Assembly: GCF_016802725.1 (NCBI RefSeq)
Contig: NC_052676.1
Span: 5,597,433 to 5,661,432, forward strand
Length of the DNA stretch: 64,000 nucleotides
From: Solenopsis invicta
Taxonomy: Eukaryota; Arthropoda; Insecta; Hymenoptera; Formicidae
Reading direction: 5' to 3'
Part shown: positions 1 through 11,816 of the stretch, piece by piece
Numbering within the stretch: position 1 is the stretch's first letter
Layout: each line of letters opens with the position of its first letter
Notes under the pieces: generated by a model
The model's input: only the letters and a program-made list of their open reading frames with translations
What the model was told of the DNA's origin: nothing
Database searches by the model: none
Program-made: the position numbers and the translations under genes

Positions 1-476
1 TGAGTAATAAGGCGAGTGTTTTAATTCATCAATTGATTAATCGCATTATGCGCAAATATAACTTTTAGAGCAAAGTTGCATTTGCACCAAATGTAATTAA
101 TCAATTGATGAATTAAAAAAACTCGCATATTATATTGTTTTTTATTGAGAAAATGAACATATATTAATAGAACCTTTACTTCTAAAATAAGCCAAGAAAT
201 CTTCAATTTTTTGTACTTGCTTAGGAATCATTCTGTATAAGATAACAAAAAGATTAGAAGCTTTAAAGCATTAATTATACTATTTTCAAAACATAGCAAA
301 AAACATTAATTTAATTCACATAAATTATACATAATATTTATTAATATAAAACTTGAAACAATCCCAATACCAAAATTGCAATATTCATATTGTATTTTAA
401 GTATTTTAAAATGACCAAGATAAGATATCTAATTTTATTTAAATAAAATGTCAAAATTCATGCGCTTTTTGCTTAC

Positions 477-746
477 CTAACAGACGGCGCAACTATGACG
501 CCGATTAATACTAATCTTGCCACAACAAATGGATGTGATGGCGGAAATTCATAAACGTGCTTCAAGAAAAAGGTGTTCAACTCGGAGACTTGCCAAAATA
601 TCACTAGCTGGCACAAAGCGATTAATCGCATATGTGTGCAAGTTGGATCCAACCATCTGACAGACGTCCAACTGCCAGGAGTAAATTGCAACATTGCTCT
701 TTTTAACTTCCCAGTGGTGCTCTCGATGTCACGAATACCGACCCAC
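477..746 (-). CDS. Pss: Pss coding exon 3
   Basis: 270 nt; acceptor ATACAG, donor AG|GTAAGC at 476. It continues the frame with WVGIRDIESTTGKLKRA and ends IVAPSVR. No further Pss exon is visible in 1-476, which is AT-rich, so the next exon must lie beyond the left edge. Confidence 0.93.
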
Positions 747-3680
747 CTGTATTTAGAAAACAAGTCAAAGATTCAGTACTTTTCAATGCTCTTCATCAAG
801 AAAAAAGGAAAAACTCGTTCTTTTATGAAATGGAAATAAAAGTTTCTGTATAAGAAAATTAGCAAAATTCAGTAAAGCAGAATAAATTCTCTATTAAGCC
901 CATGTTAAACTACACATTTAAGATTGAGGATTAAGAATTAAACAAAAGATTAGAATTTGATCAATCAGATAATTTTAATTTTAATCCGTTTTGTTCTAAT
1001 TGAATTCTAATCTATAATTAAAAATTCTTAATTTCCAATCTTCGTGTAGCCTGGATCATTAATGGATGATAAAATTTGAAGGCTATCAAGATTGGAATCA
1101 AATTAAGTTCTTACTTATATTCTCTCATCTCCAATATGGAGCATATCTTTAGGCCGACCCAGATACCCAATCCATTGCACACTAGAACGTCCAGGATCAA
1201 CGCATCCCACCAGCACTCGATAAAATTTGGCAACAAATGAGCAAAGGCAATCTCCGTCACCTCCCACATGATACTAATAGCCCAGAGGAATCCAAGGTGA
1301 CGAATTAGAATGGCTTTGAAGGTCCAGCCGAGGAAGTGGGCCAGCGCGAACACGTCCAAGTGGTTCCAGATTTTTTCCACTGTGATGTCTGAACAGTTGA
1401 CGCCGTATTCCTTGTCCATGTCAATGTGGAAGGAAGCTAGACCTGGATCCACCCACACCAGGATTTTTCTGACTGTCTCATAGTTTTGAAACAACAGGAA
1501 TAATAGACCCATCAGGTAAAGTACACTGCAGCCAAATACTATTCGCCATACAACAGGATGAGGCCTGGTGAATGGGCCATTGGGAAATGTCAGGACTGAT
1601 ATGATGAGGAAGAAGAAAACAACACACAACATGCCTGCCCACATGTTATCCTCCACATTGGTGGTATTTCTGAAAGAAATATTTTTGAGAAGATTAATTA
1701 CAAATATGTAACATACAGCATATTCAAATGATGTAACTATGGTATAATTATTGTATGCTATTGCATGCGACTTAATACATTACATTTACATAAATGTTGT
1801 CACTAACTGAATTATAAGTAGCAATTGAATTCAGAACAGCGCAAGTTACAAAGTTCACCTGTATTTATTAACTGTAATAAAAACACAACAATTCCTACAT
1901 ATTTTTCTATACCTATTACACAAAAAATTGAAATCAATAATATACAAGTATATTAAATTCAATTTAAATCTTTAGTAATAATTAAGAAAGCTATTTAAAT
2001 TTACATAAATTTTTTTTTACTAACAGAATTACAAGCAATGAATAAAACCAGAGTAATTCCAGTTGCAAAGTTCAACCCTATATATTAACCATAATAAAAA
2101 TATAACAATTTATAAACCTGCGTTTATGTATATATTTACAGTACATTCAAATCAAAAAATTCAAATCAATAGTACAAGTAAGTTAATCAATTAAAATTTT
2201 TGGTAATAATTAAGGACTGTTATTTAAATTTACATAAATTTTTTCCCTAACTAAATTACAAATAGCGACTGAATCTAGAGCAACTCAAGTCGCAAAATAA
2301 TGAAAACATAACAATTCATATTTCTCTATATTAACATAAAACATTAAATTCAATAACGCAAGCTAATCACTTAATTTAAACCTCTGAATAATTGGAGCTG
2401 CTATTTAAACAAGAACATATAAAAATATTAAGTAGAATTGATGACCCAATATGTTACATAATATAGTTAAGTCAAACAAAAGCATAATCATGAATGGCTT
2501 ATAATAGACAGCCCAAGGGCAGATTATAATTCCTTAATATTTGTATAATGAATTATTTTCATATTCATATTATTATATACAGTTATATTTCAGAAGAAAA
2601 TATATAAATTTTTTTTCTTTTTACTAGCAATTTCTTGCCAAATTGTATAAGATCCTTTTATATATATATTAACATACAACAGCAGTTGCATTATTTGAAG
2701 TACAATATATAAAATTTACATTTTTATGCCCATATTCATAATTCTTCCTTGAGAAAAATGAGGACTCCTTGTTTTTGTCTATCTTTATCTCATGTATGAT
2801 AAAACATAGTACACGAGATAAAGGTGGACGAAAACAAAGAATCCTTTTCAAAGAAGGAATATGTGCATTATTCTTTTATATATAATAAGGGCTGTTCTAC
2901 ATTAGCGTAATCAAAGTTGTAAGTGGTATAGTATAGTCATATGTCCATTTCTACCAATGTAAATAGCTTTAATCTCGGTTCAACTCTGTTTTTATCTTTC
3001 TCTGTTTCTAAGAATAAGAAAAATTAAAGTTAATTTATGTGATAAGAAATGGGCCTACAACTGTGCTTTACAATACCTCATAACTACTTACAACTACGTT
3101 TATGCTATTGTAGAACAACTCAACATACAAGAGTTGCATCATTCAAGGCACATTAGATCATCCTCGAGGAATCTCATGCCGTGTTTTCAGAGAATTGTAT
3201 ATCTTATCAAAATTAGATATCAATCAGCTCACAACAAATCCTTTAAAATGTGAAATTTTTTCAGCATCTTGTGTCATGTGGTCTTTCAATTAAACTCCAA
3301 ATGTACACTTTACATCCCATAAAGGAAAACTAGAGGAAAGAGTCAAAAAGAGCAGAAATTGCAAGATATAACCCGCACGCAAGTTCGAAAGTGTCAAAGC
3401 GAACTCCAAGCTACCTGGTGAACACCGAGTATATGACGGCGCCTATGGAGAGGAGCAGTAAGGTGATGGTGTGCGGTTTGTAGAAGAACTCGAGGGAGAT
3501 GTCGTCAACCGGCCTCTCATTGATGATCGGGAAGCTGTCGGTCCCGGCACGAAGCCTGTGCTCCTCGGCATGTTCAACGACAGTGTTGGTGGCGGCGGCG
3601 GTGACGGGGTTGGTCGCCTTGGCATCACCCTCCTGCAATGTTGTCGACATCCTGTCCGCGATTCTCTCTGACTCAGCCAC
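477..3680 (-). CDS. Pss: Phosphatidylserine synthase (PTDSS1-like), first three coding exons, C terminus off the left edge
   Basis: Family role: an integral ER/mitochondria-associated-membrane enzyme that makes phosphatidylserine by exchanging serine for the head group of an existing phospholipid. Coding exons on the minus strand are 3680-3415, 1669-1115 and 746-477. All junctions have GT/AG ends and are phase 2, and the joined frame stays open for 363 codons plus two bases. Seen in the sequence: the membrane-entry motif EFFYKPHTITLL (exon 1), the hallmark FPNGPFTRPHP (about residues 117-127), an MW..TE.AF.HLLPNF.ECWWD block (exon 2), and the TTGKLKRAMLQFTP and ELNTFFLKH motifs (exon 3). Several hydrophobic segments are present. 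The family is usually about 450-500 residues, so roughly 100 C-terminal residues are missing to the left. The start is the ATG at 3680, just inside a GC-rich promoter. Identification is firm; the choice between PSS1 and PSS2 rests on overall similarity to PSS1. Confidence 0.95.
905..1053. mobile_element. MITE, family A copy 1 (in Pss intron 2)
   Basis: Imperfect terminal inverted repeats: ACTACACATTTAAGATTGAG at the left faces the complement of CCAATCTTCGTGTAG at the right. The AT-rich interior includes GATCAATCAGATAATTTTA, which is shared with copies near 41.6, 42.5 and 61.0 kb. Confidence 0.55.
1115..1669 (-). CDS. Pss: Pss coding exon 2
   Basis: 555 nt; acceptor TTTCAG at 1670-1675, donor AA|GTAAG at 1114. 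It encodes the core of the enzyme: PNGPFTRPHP, three or more membrane helices, the ECWWD motif and the LEMREYK end. The upstream intron (1670-3414) holds two hairpin MITEs. Confidence 0.95.
2731..2865. mobile_element. Hairpin MITE in Pss intron 1
   Basis: Two arms of about 60 nt. The left arm includes AGGACTCCTTGTTTTTGTC and TTTATCTCATGTA. The right arm carries the complements with scattered mismatches. The loop is about 8 nt. Boundaries are approximate and no target duplication is resolved. Confidence 0.55.
2890..3119. mobile_element. MITE with ~40-bp inverted ends, Pss intron 1
   Basis: The left end GGCTGTTCTACATTAGCGTA faces, in reverse complement, AGTTGTTCTACAATAGCATA. The similarity extends inward through AGTTGTAAGT. 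About 230 bp, no coding capacity. Confidence 0.6.
3415..3680 (-). CDS. Pss: Pss coding exon 1
   Basis: Holds 88 codons plus two bases. It starts with the ATG at 3680 and ends at a CAG|GTAG donor. It encodes a poorly conserved, Ala/Thr-rich cytosolic N terminus and then the conserved block that leads into the first membrane segment, ending FTR. Confidence 0.92.
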
Positions 3681-3689
3681 GTTCGATCA

Positions 3690-3870
3690 CCATCAGCGAA
3701 CAGAACACGCGTGGTACTCCCGCGCCGTACGTATCGTGCCCGAGCTCCGAGCTACGCGCGTGAACACGCCTGCGATCAGTGTTGCTAGAGGAGTCGCTTT
3801 TCTTGCGCATGCGCGACGTTTCGATAGCGAATCCAGTGATGCGAATCCAGTGATGTATACTGTTCTGTGA
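3690..3870 (-). promoter_or_regulatory. Pss promoter with NRF1-type site
   Basis: A GC-rich block just 5' of the Pss ATG. It contains TGCGCATGCGCG at 3804-3815, a perfect palindromic NRF1/erect-wing consensus. A 14-bp unit, GCGAATCCAGTGAT, is tandemly duplicated at about 3827-3854. No TATA box is seen, which fits a housekeeping promoter. Confidence 0.55.
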
Positions 3871-3973
3871 TGTATATGTTATAATAACATGACACAAGAA
3901 GTTTTAGCAAGCTCCAGGTTAGAGATACGTATTGGTATCAGTTATTTTTATAATAATATTTGTTTATATTTAT

Positions 3974-5278
3974 TAGGGTTGAGTAAGTTAATATGTTTTT
4001 AACTAAATTAAGTTAAAATTAATTTAATTACGTTGAAAGTTACAATAAACAAAAAACTAAAGAGATACACATTATGGTTAGTTTTAGAGGTTAGGAAGTT
4101 TTTTTTTTTCATTTTTCTGCGGATTTTTTGATTCTTTTTTCAAAGATAGAAAAATTTGTTGGAAAAATTCACATATGTAATTGCAAAACATTTGAATATA
4201 GATCGAATATCTTGATGACGTCTTTTTGGACTTGTTTGTACTGTTATAGATGTTATTTGTGCAATTATTTATACCTTCAAAGAATTACAATGAATACATT
4301 AATTATGGTTAAGTATATAATATTATTAATATATAATGTTATCAAAATACCCCCTAAAAGGATGACTTTGATACAACACTTTTCAAAATTTAATATAAAA
4401 TTTTATATCAGTCTAATATTTACTGCTGTCACGAAGAATGATGTATTATTAACTTTAGATTACGATTTTTCGTGACAGTAGTAAATATTAGTATGCTATA
4501 AAATTAAAAATTGAAAAGTGTTATTGTATCACGTGCGTGACCTCACCAGTACTAATAAAGTCAACCTGGTATATAATTTTATGGTATATAATTTTTTAAT
4601 CTAACTCAGCACATTTGTTTTTAAGTCATTGCCACACTTAAAATAAAAGGAAAAATACAAATTTTAACAAAAATAAGATTACATAATTTTCTGAATCATA
4701 TTAATATGATGGATATAAAATTAAATTAAGTAAAATGTCATTTACATAACAAAAATATCAAATTCTTATAAACAAACCAATTTTTTGGAAGAAACTAGTT
4801 TTTTTCAGTGACTTGAAAAAAGCATTTTTTAAAACTATACTTAATTAAGATTAAATTAAGTTAAAAGTTAATTTTGAAAGAATTATATTAAATTATTTGT
4901 AATTTTTTAAAGTTAGATAACTCAAAAAAATTAAAATATACTGGTCATTAAATAAATTGTTAATATTTCATTTGTAAATTAAATTTATATGGAAACAAAG
5001 AAATATTGCTTTTTTTGTGTAGGAACGTATTATTTCTTTAAATTTTTTTCTTTTTGCATTGATACATCTTAATTTAGGAGAAAAGTTTATAATTGTTAAT
5101 AAAGTTTCTGTTTCAAAAATAATTAAAGTTAAAAATTATTAACTTTAATATTTAATATTCAATTTTTTAACTACTTAATTAGCAATGTTTTTTAAACGTT
5201 TTTATAAATTTAAAAAATGAATATACATTAATTGTACATTATCTGCTGATTATAATAGACAGCTACTTCTAAATCCCG
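3974..5278. mobile_element. Non-autonomous hAT element, 1.3 kb, copy 1
   Basis: The ends are TAGGGTTGAGTAAGTTAAT at the left and, in reverse complement, CGGGATTTAGAAGTAG at the right. They are flanked by a perfect 8-bp duplication ATATTTAT at 3966-3973 and 5279-5286, the hallmark of hAT insertion. The interior is AT-rich, with no transposase. Its two outer parts match the copies at 13.6 and 27.5 kb. The middle (about 4065-4800) is extra and contains a nested hairpin. Confidence 0.75.
4370..4530. mobile_element. Hairpin MITE nested in hAT copy 1
   Basis: Arms of about 65 nt. The left arm starts GATACAACACTTTTCAA and the inner arm ends CTGCTGTCACGAA. The right arm runs TTCGTGACAGTAGTAAATAT to GAAAAGTGTTATTGTATC. 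It interrupts sequence continuous in the sister copies, so it inserted later. Confidence 0.6.
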
Positions 5279-5357
5279 ATATTTATATATGTTACAACTT
5301 CTCTATAGATATTTTATACAATTGATAATTTTCAGAAAATTTTTAAAACAAACAGGG

Positions 5358-5360
<3 letters not shown>

Positions 5361-5404
<44 letters not shown>
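5361..5404. repeat. (CT)n microsatellite
   Basis: About 19 uninterrupted CT dinucleotides followed by TTTCTCTTTT. Confidence 0.95.
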
Positions 5405-5406
<2 letters not shown>

Positions 5407-5559
5407 TTATATAGTACTTTTGTGGTAATTTTCATACTTTTCTTATGCGTTCCAGCGCGCATGTGCAAGAAAAAGCGACCTCACTGACAACACTGGATAT
5501 CTGGATTGCGCCACTTGTGGCAGACTTGCGTGAAGTGCGTGCGCGCGATGCGTCAACAA

Positions 5560-5700
5560 CTCGCTCGGCGGCGTGGTGATCGCGCGCAACTTCATGCGGG
5601 TGCTGGCGCGCGCGATTGGTCGCGAATGAAGCGGCGTATATAGACGGAGCGAACTTGGTGGGGGTGGGAAACGGCGGGAAAGAACTCGCTTGATCTTGAT
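5560..5700 (+). promoter_or_regulatory. Orphan promoter-like GC island
   Basis: A GC-rich block in AT-rich DNA with an inverted CCAAT box (ATTGG, 5615-5619) 18 bp upstream of a TATATAG box (5637-5643). Transcription to the right would begin near 5665-5670. No convincing coding exon or donor follows. It could be a distal promoter of the stathmin gene or a non-coding transcript. Confidence 0.35.
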
Positions 5701-5851
5701 AGGACGATTAGATATATCGTTCTTGAGAACACATGTCTTCCGATCGTTATTCAACATCATATTAGCTGTGTCAATTATGGAACAATTACCCATTGACATC
5801 AAAATATATGGTCAGAAGTGACATTTTATTGCGTTATAATTAAAATATGTA

Positions 5852-6537
5852 CAGGGTGCTCGATCTTATCGTAACACGCGTTGTCGACAAGCTTCTTGGG
5901 ATTATTTCGAGGCGAAAATCCTAATATATATCAAAATTTAGAGGTTACAATACTTTTTGAATAAAAAGTGTTAAAAGTTAACAAATTAAACTGATTGAAA
6001 ATCATACGCTTACTCTATAAGCACGTAAAATATTATTTAATATAAAGTAATATTTTAAGTATATTCTTAAAATATTAAATGTAATATTCTAGATAATAAA
6101 TATTAAATAATATTTTTGAAATATTAATAAAATATTATAAATGTTTTTTTATTAAAGTAAAATAAAGCTTATTTAAAAAATAGAATGTACTACACAAAAA
6201 ATAGAGTTTAAGCAAATCATTAATTATTAATAATTTTATAATATATTTCAAGAAATATTTATTTTTTCAAATCTTGAAACTATAAGAATATATTTTTAAT
6301 ATTTGATATGGATATTAAAGTAATATATTAAAAGAACATTTAGTAGTGAAGAAACTTTTAAATATAATTATTGTTTTCTTATCGATTTGCACCTTCATTG
6401 CACTATATGTCATATCTGAGCACGTGAATTTCAGACAGTTTAATCTGTTAGCCTTGACATTTTGATATTAGGATTTTTGTCTTGAAATGTCAGAAATTTA
6501 CCATTAGCTGGTGCCACGATAAATCTAGGACACCCTG
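5852..6537. mobile_element. Tc1/mariner-like non-autonomous element
   Basis: Terminal inverted repeats CAGGGTGCTCGATCTTATCG (left) and, in reverse complement, CAGGGTGTCCTAGATTTATC (right), flanked by TA at both ends (5850-5851, 6538-6539). The 686 bp are AT-rich with no transposase frame. Confidence 0.7.
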
Positions 6538-6544
6538 TACAGCA

Positions 6545-8300
6545 TGTACAAAAGTGGTCGATAATGCCTTATCACATGCTTATTAGAATATATGTATTTC
6601 TTATGTACACTCCAATAAATGTTTAAATTCAAGTTAAGGCACTAAAAAACTCGTGCAAACTTGAATTATTACATAACGTATTATATAATTGTAATTATAT
6701 AATTATAATTAATGTGTAAAATAATTAATGTATTAAATATAATTAAGATTCTTTTCTAAAGCAGCGTATAGTCTATTTTTGAAATTTTTTTAAAGAAAAC
6801 TTCTGTATACATTCTTCTACATTTTTATTCATCAACTTGTACACATTTAATAAATCTCTATAAATTTTGTATCGCTAATTGTTTATTAATTTTTATATTA
6901 CGTAAATTTAAAAATAAATATATTTTTTAAGTGGGTCGATACGATTTCTAGGTTGATACAAAATAAAATTTAACATATAAAAATACAACATAAAAATAAT
7001 TATTTATATATGTATCATAGATATTGTAATAATTCTAGTTTAATAAACAGATATGAATTTCACATACACAAATGTTGAGATCGATAACTTTGATAGTTTC
7101 TAAGAAATCGTGTCAGCCAATTTGAAAAATATGATTGTTTTTAAATTTATATAATTATAAAAACTAATAAACATTTAGCCATACTAAAATTTGTAAATAT
7201 TTATTCTAACAAAGAAAAATCAGAGCGCAAATCCATTGTGAGGCATAATGACAGAAGCGTATACGAAACTTCTAGAAAGCGAAAATTCAAACAATGGAAC
7301 GTAAAAAAGATATAAACGCTTTTATTGTTTTCACATGTACAAGCGTAGAAAAATGTATGCAGCAATTTCCTTTAAAAGAAGTTTTTAAAAATAGACAAAC
7401 TTTCACGTCAGCTAGATTAGAATGCCTCTCTTTAATATGTTATACGTATAATATAAATTCTAATTAATAATGAATTAGAATATAATTAAGTGCAAGATAA
7501 TATCTTTCATGCATAATAAATTTTCTTTATATATTAAGTTTGTATATTAAAATATAATTTATGTGTAACGCAACAAAAAACGATTGGGAGCATAAAGAAT
7601 TTTGCACATAAATGAAAAGCACAACCGTCTTGATCAATGAGTCAGCTTAAGACGTCATTATCTCTCGTAGAAATCAACTGAGCATTTTATTGGTAGAGAC
7701 ACTCATATTTTGAACTTGTCATTTATGTAAATTTTATTTGCAACCGCAGATACATACAATGATTTTTTACAACGAGGAGATTTCTTGTTACATCTTAAGC
7801 CTGTACTTTATAGCTAGATTTCAACCTTTCTTTCTTTTCTCTTAAGTGCTTAATTATACTTTATTTTAAATATAAAAAATGTAGTGTAATGAGAAGCTAT
7901 AAAGAATAAGTCTCTTGTATTAAGTCACAAATGAGAAATATATCAACATTTCAGTTGATTTAATTGCCTCATCAAAAAATCCTAGAATTTTGTATTTTAA
8001 TACAATTTAATATTTACAAAAAATATTTAAATTTTATTAGAACAATTCGTTTGTTTTCAGTAGTAATTAAAGATTTTTATCTGTTTCTGCGGTCAATTTT
8101 CTAACAAATTCTATAATATTTTTGTTAGCATTCTATCAATAATTTATTATTTGTAACAGATATTTTGCAAAATATTTTTTGCCCGTTTTCCCCGGCATAG
8201 AACTTTAAACTTGATTTAACTTACTATTTTTTTCTAGTTCTAAAAATTAGAAGCTATTAATTCAGGAATTTGTATTCTATGTTTTAACATTAAACTTATG
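6545..8300. other. AT-rich spacer, nothing recognised
   Basis: No long open frame, RNA gene or clear repeat was seen on either strand. There are only short AT palindromes and a single AP-1-like TGAGTCAGC near 7638. Confidence 0.6.
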
Positions 8301-8305
8301 TCTGT

Positions 8306-8580
8306 CTAGCAAACAAAAATAAATTGAAATAGATTAAAATTAATTTATTTTAATATTTTTGAATTTACGTTACAAATTTCTCGAATTCATTTGAATAAAA
8401 ACAAAAAAAAATTGAAACATAAATCCTTCCAAATTTGACATGATGAATAGCTCATTTTAATTCATTTGAGTCCATTTGAATCCAAAAATACTCCGGAACT
8501 TTAAAGCGCAAACTCGGATAAATTAAAATAAATTGCAGTTTTTTAATTCATTTGGATTTGAATATATTTTTGTTTGCTAG
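8306..8580. mobile_element. MITE with CTAGCAAACAAAAATA ends
   Basis: The left end CTAGCAAACAAAAATAAATT faces, in reverse complement, CTAGCAAACAAAAATATATT at the right. About 275 bp with no coding capacity. Similar AGCAAACA ends occur in the 24.1-kb MITE. Confidence 0.65.
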
Positions 8581-8649
8581 GTGAGTCTTTCATCTTGATG
8601 CGTAAAAAGCATGCGATAATCTTATCTTATACGTGCGCAGATCCGGAAA

Positions 8650-8960
8650 CTATTTAAATGCGCAAAAACAAATGCTATGTTGTACTACGTGCGAATAGAA
8701 GCGGCGCGTAATCCATCGTACGAAGCGTTTGAAGAATTGATCGAGAACCACGGAAGGTGTAAATCGTAGCAAATCGCGCTGCTTTCGACGTAGGCGCATG
8801 TCACGCGGAGAGAAAAGACGACGGTGTTGTCGAGTTCCTGACGGAACCAGTCGCGGGTCGTACCGTCCATATTTGGGACACATTTTTCTACGCGGCTTGG
8901 CACGGCGCGATCGAGCAACGGTCGCAACGACCCACACACTCCACCTTGAAGGATGCAGCC
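8650..8960. promoter_or_regulatory. GC island with a perfect CArG box
   Basis: A GC-rich island of about 300 bp upstream of the stathmin promoter. It contains CCATATTTGG at 8867-8876, an exact CC(A/T)6GG serum-response-factor site. The open frames here look like side effects of base composition. It may be an enhancer or an alternative promoter. Confidence 0.35.
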
Positions 8961-9533
8961 ATATGATTCATCAGAAATGACTGTTTTTCTTTTTTCTTTT
9001 TACGACGAAGTTCTAACGGTTTAGCATCGGAATACAATGCGTCGTTCGCGACCCATCGATATTCGCAGAATCAGGCAACTCTTTTCAGCGTCGTAAAAAA
9101 GATTAACAAGAGTTCGTATAACGGTGCAAATAAAAAAATATATAAAAGAGTTATAAATTAAAGAATAATAATTATATAAGCTATAATAATATTTTTGAGA
9201 AATGTTTTCTTTAATTTTGTTGTTTTGTTTTTAAATTTTATTTAAATAATGTTTAAACTGTTAAACATGTAACATTGCTTTTAAAACAATCGATTGATGC
9301 AAATTAGAACTATTTCTCATTGCAGCAATTTTCATAGTTATAACGGAGCAGAAAGGCTTCTTTCATGAATAGAAGCAAAGCATAAGGAAAATATGAAAAA
9401 ATGAGACAAATGGACCGAGCGAGACGCGTGTGACGCGTAAACAGACTCAAAGTTAATCAGGAACGATCAGGAACGATCTTGCAAGTACGCAGACGGCGGT
9501 ACAATGCAGGCAACGTTTAACCATTCAAACGGA

Positions 9534-9690
9534 CCAATGGGCACGAGGCAGCGCGGTCGACGAGCCAATCGGGCGATCGCGTCAGCGACCTTTCGTCCAA
9601 CCTCGCCGGCGCTCGGCCGTTCTCGGCGACTCGAACGCCGCACAAAGACGCCGCGCGATAAAAGCGGCGTACGAAGCGACCGGTTTGGTA
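9534..9690 (+). promoter_or_regulatory. Probable upstream stathmin promoter
   Basis: Two CCAAT boxes in the same orientation (9534-9538 and 9565-9569) precede a TATA-like GATAAAAG (9657-9664) in a CpG-rich island. A start near 9690 is expected. The next good donor is at 9871, and the first coding acceptor in phase is at 12912, so this is the best promoter for the stathmin isoform starting at 12923. Confidence 0.5.
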
Positions 9691-9871
9691 TACACACACG
9701 GCAACTCCGGTCGTCGTCGCGTCGTCGGTATCGTACTTGCGTCTTCGTGTGTACGAACGAGTTTACATCTGTGGGATTCGTGTGGAATCGAGACGAAGGG
9801 CCCATTGTCGCACGAGTCATCGAGAGCAGAGAGAGTTTCTTGCTCCGCGAGCGAAAGAGAAAGAGAAGCAG
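9690..9871 (+). other. Probable non-coding first exon of stathmin
   Basis: Runs from the predicted TATA-directed start to a good donor, AAGCAG|GTAAAT, at 9871/9872. It would splice to the acceptor TTTTTGTTGCAG at 12901-12912, ten bases before the coding ATG. The link is inferred; transcript data would settle it. Confidence 0.4.
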
Positions 9872-10899
9872 GTAAATACATAGCCTCCCTTCGTCCTTTT
9901 CCGACGCAAACAAAGAGACGCCGCCGCTGACCTTCGCGACACGATTCGTCGTAGCGACGCACCGCGTCGGCTCCCGGTCTTCCTGGAGATTTGTTCGAGG
10001 AGCATGTGTGATTATCGGTTTTCTTGTCGATCACATGTGCTACATTTGACACGGCGGAGGTTTGTGGTGCGTGTTGTTGCTTTTCGAATTATGTAAATAA
10101 CGCGGAGTGGCGGTTATAGCTTTTGAGTGATTACAGGAAATTATGGCGGAACGTTTTTGTAAATATAAGTGTTGGGCCTTTGTTTTCAGTGAGAAAGGAT
10201 TTGATTATACTGAGCTAATGATAAATTCGTTAATTTGTTTTATAATTGTGCCTTCAGTTAGCAAAATGTATAAATTTACATTGTTTTACATAAGAGGTTA
10301 TATTTTTGACATAGATTCGCAATGGACAAAGGCATGTGTGAAGTGCTCTAAATATCATTTGCCTGATTTTCGTTTAGCCAGCTCATTATTAATTTATTTT
10401 TTAGTAGTAAAACACAATTCGGTGCTTATAGTTGAATTAAAATAGTTAATATTCATACATTAACTATTGTGATTAATTATGATTAATCGCAGAGAATCGC
10501 AGATTTTTTAAGGAAACAATTTTTATCAACACATAATTTGATTTTTTAGAGAGTTGTTCCTTGACAAAGAAGCAGATTTAAGTAGACAGTGATAGCCACT
10601 AGATGTCACTATATAACCAATCTTAACCGTCTCATGTATGTATTCTGATAACTATTTTATACTTTGTTTTATATTTTAAAGCTGCAGCCTGTGTCATCAG
10701 GCTTTGTGAAAAATCATTTTTTTATCAAATAAAATTTATAAAATATATCTTTGTAACAGTCAAAAATTAAATATGGGACGATATTAGTTAATTGTTTAAT
10801 TATTTTATTCATTGTTTATTTTTATCTTAAATTAAAAATTTATTTATTTTATTGTAAGTTAAAAACGAGCTCTTGTCACACCTAAATATTTTACAAATT

Positions 10900-11070
10900 T
10901 GATTTTAAGGCTGTACACGATTGGAAAATTGTCCAGTTTATTTCCTTTCTTTGATACATTATGAACACCTGGCCAAATAACGATCTCTGTCCTCTCCATA
11001 AAAGAAAAAGTTTAGCATCTATGGGGAACAGGCCAGGTGCCAGCTTTAGCTCGTGTATACTCTTTTATTC
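10900..11070. repeat. Short inverted repeat ACACCTGGCC / GGCCAGGTGC
   Basis: Two arms of about 10 nt at roughly 10966 and 11031 frame about 60 bp. Otherwise 10140-11810, inside stathmin intron 1, is AT-rich with nothing recognised. The 100-codon frame at 10143-10445 has no recognisable domain. Confidence 0.3.
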
Positions 11071-11816
11071 AAAACATTTTTGAAGCTAGAAAAACCTGCA
11101 CCATTTTTTATATGTATTTATTAAAAAATTACAACTTTGCAAGTTAAATAACTCTTGCTTATAATTTATGTGTAATTAATCTTTGGTAATTAAATTATAC
11201 ATTTTATTTATTTATTTTTTTGAATAAATACGTACGTACATACATTTGTTTTAGAAACTTGAGAGTATGTACATAATTTTTTAGAGATTTTTTTAACCAC
11301 TTTAAATAAATGAAAAAAAAAGTAGTTGGAGATTACCATGTTTGTAGAGATAAGGTGTTGTTTTTTTTATATTGCAAGAGTTAAACGCAAATCATCCAAT
11401 TGTGTGTAAAGAAGAAGCTTAAAAATAATGTATTTAAATTATTTTAAACAAATACCAGAAAGAAAATTTTTATACATTATTTTCATGTAATTTGTAGTTT
11501 TAAAAATTCGTAAATATCTTTTTGTCTCCGTTGTTTACCGTACAATAATAGTAAATAATAAATATTTGCTTCAATTATGAAATAATTCATTACTTTATGA
11601 AATAAAATTGGAAAATCTCTTCAGAGTTTAATCACAGTTTAGACATTGTAAAAATATATTTGATCAGGATAAAGAAGAAAATAATTAGATTTTTTTTACT
11701 GCTCTTATTGTCAGTATATAATTGCAATAATAATATAATCATAATAAAGATTATTATAACGTATAAGTTGTATTAGAATTTTATTTATAATTAAATAAGA
11801 AATATATCAAAACTTA

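Noticed and set aside
1..470. Search for the next Pss exon and for a CRISPR or prokaryotic feature
   Set aside because: No continuation of the Pss frame, and the window is clearly eukaryotic, so no operons, ribosome binding sites or CRISPR arrays are expected or seen.
9467..10052. Several frames of 60-156 codons around 9.5-10.0 kb
   Set aside because: Same CpG-island effect; Arg/Ser-rich translations on both strands with no family resemblance.
10143..10445. 100-codon plus-strand frame (MAERFCKYKC...)
   Set aside because: AT-rich codons, no domain, lies in the first stathmin intron; likely chance.
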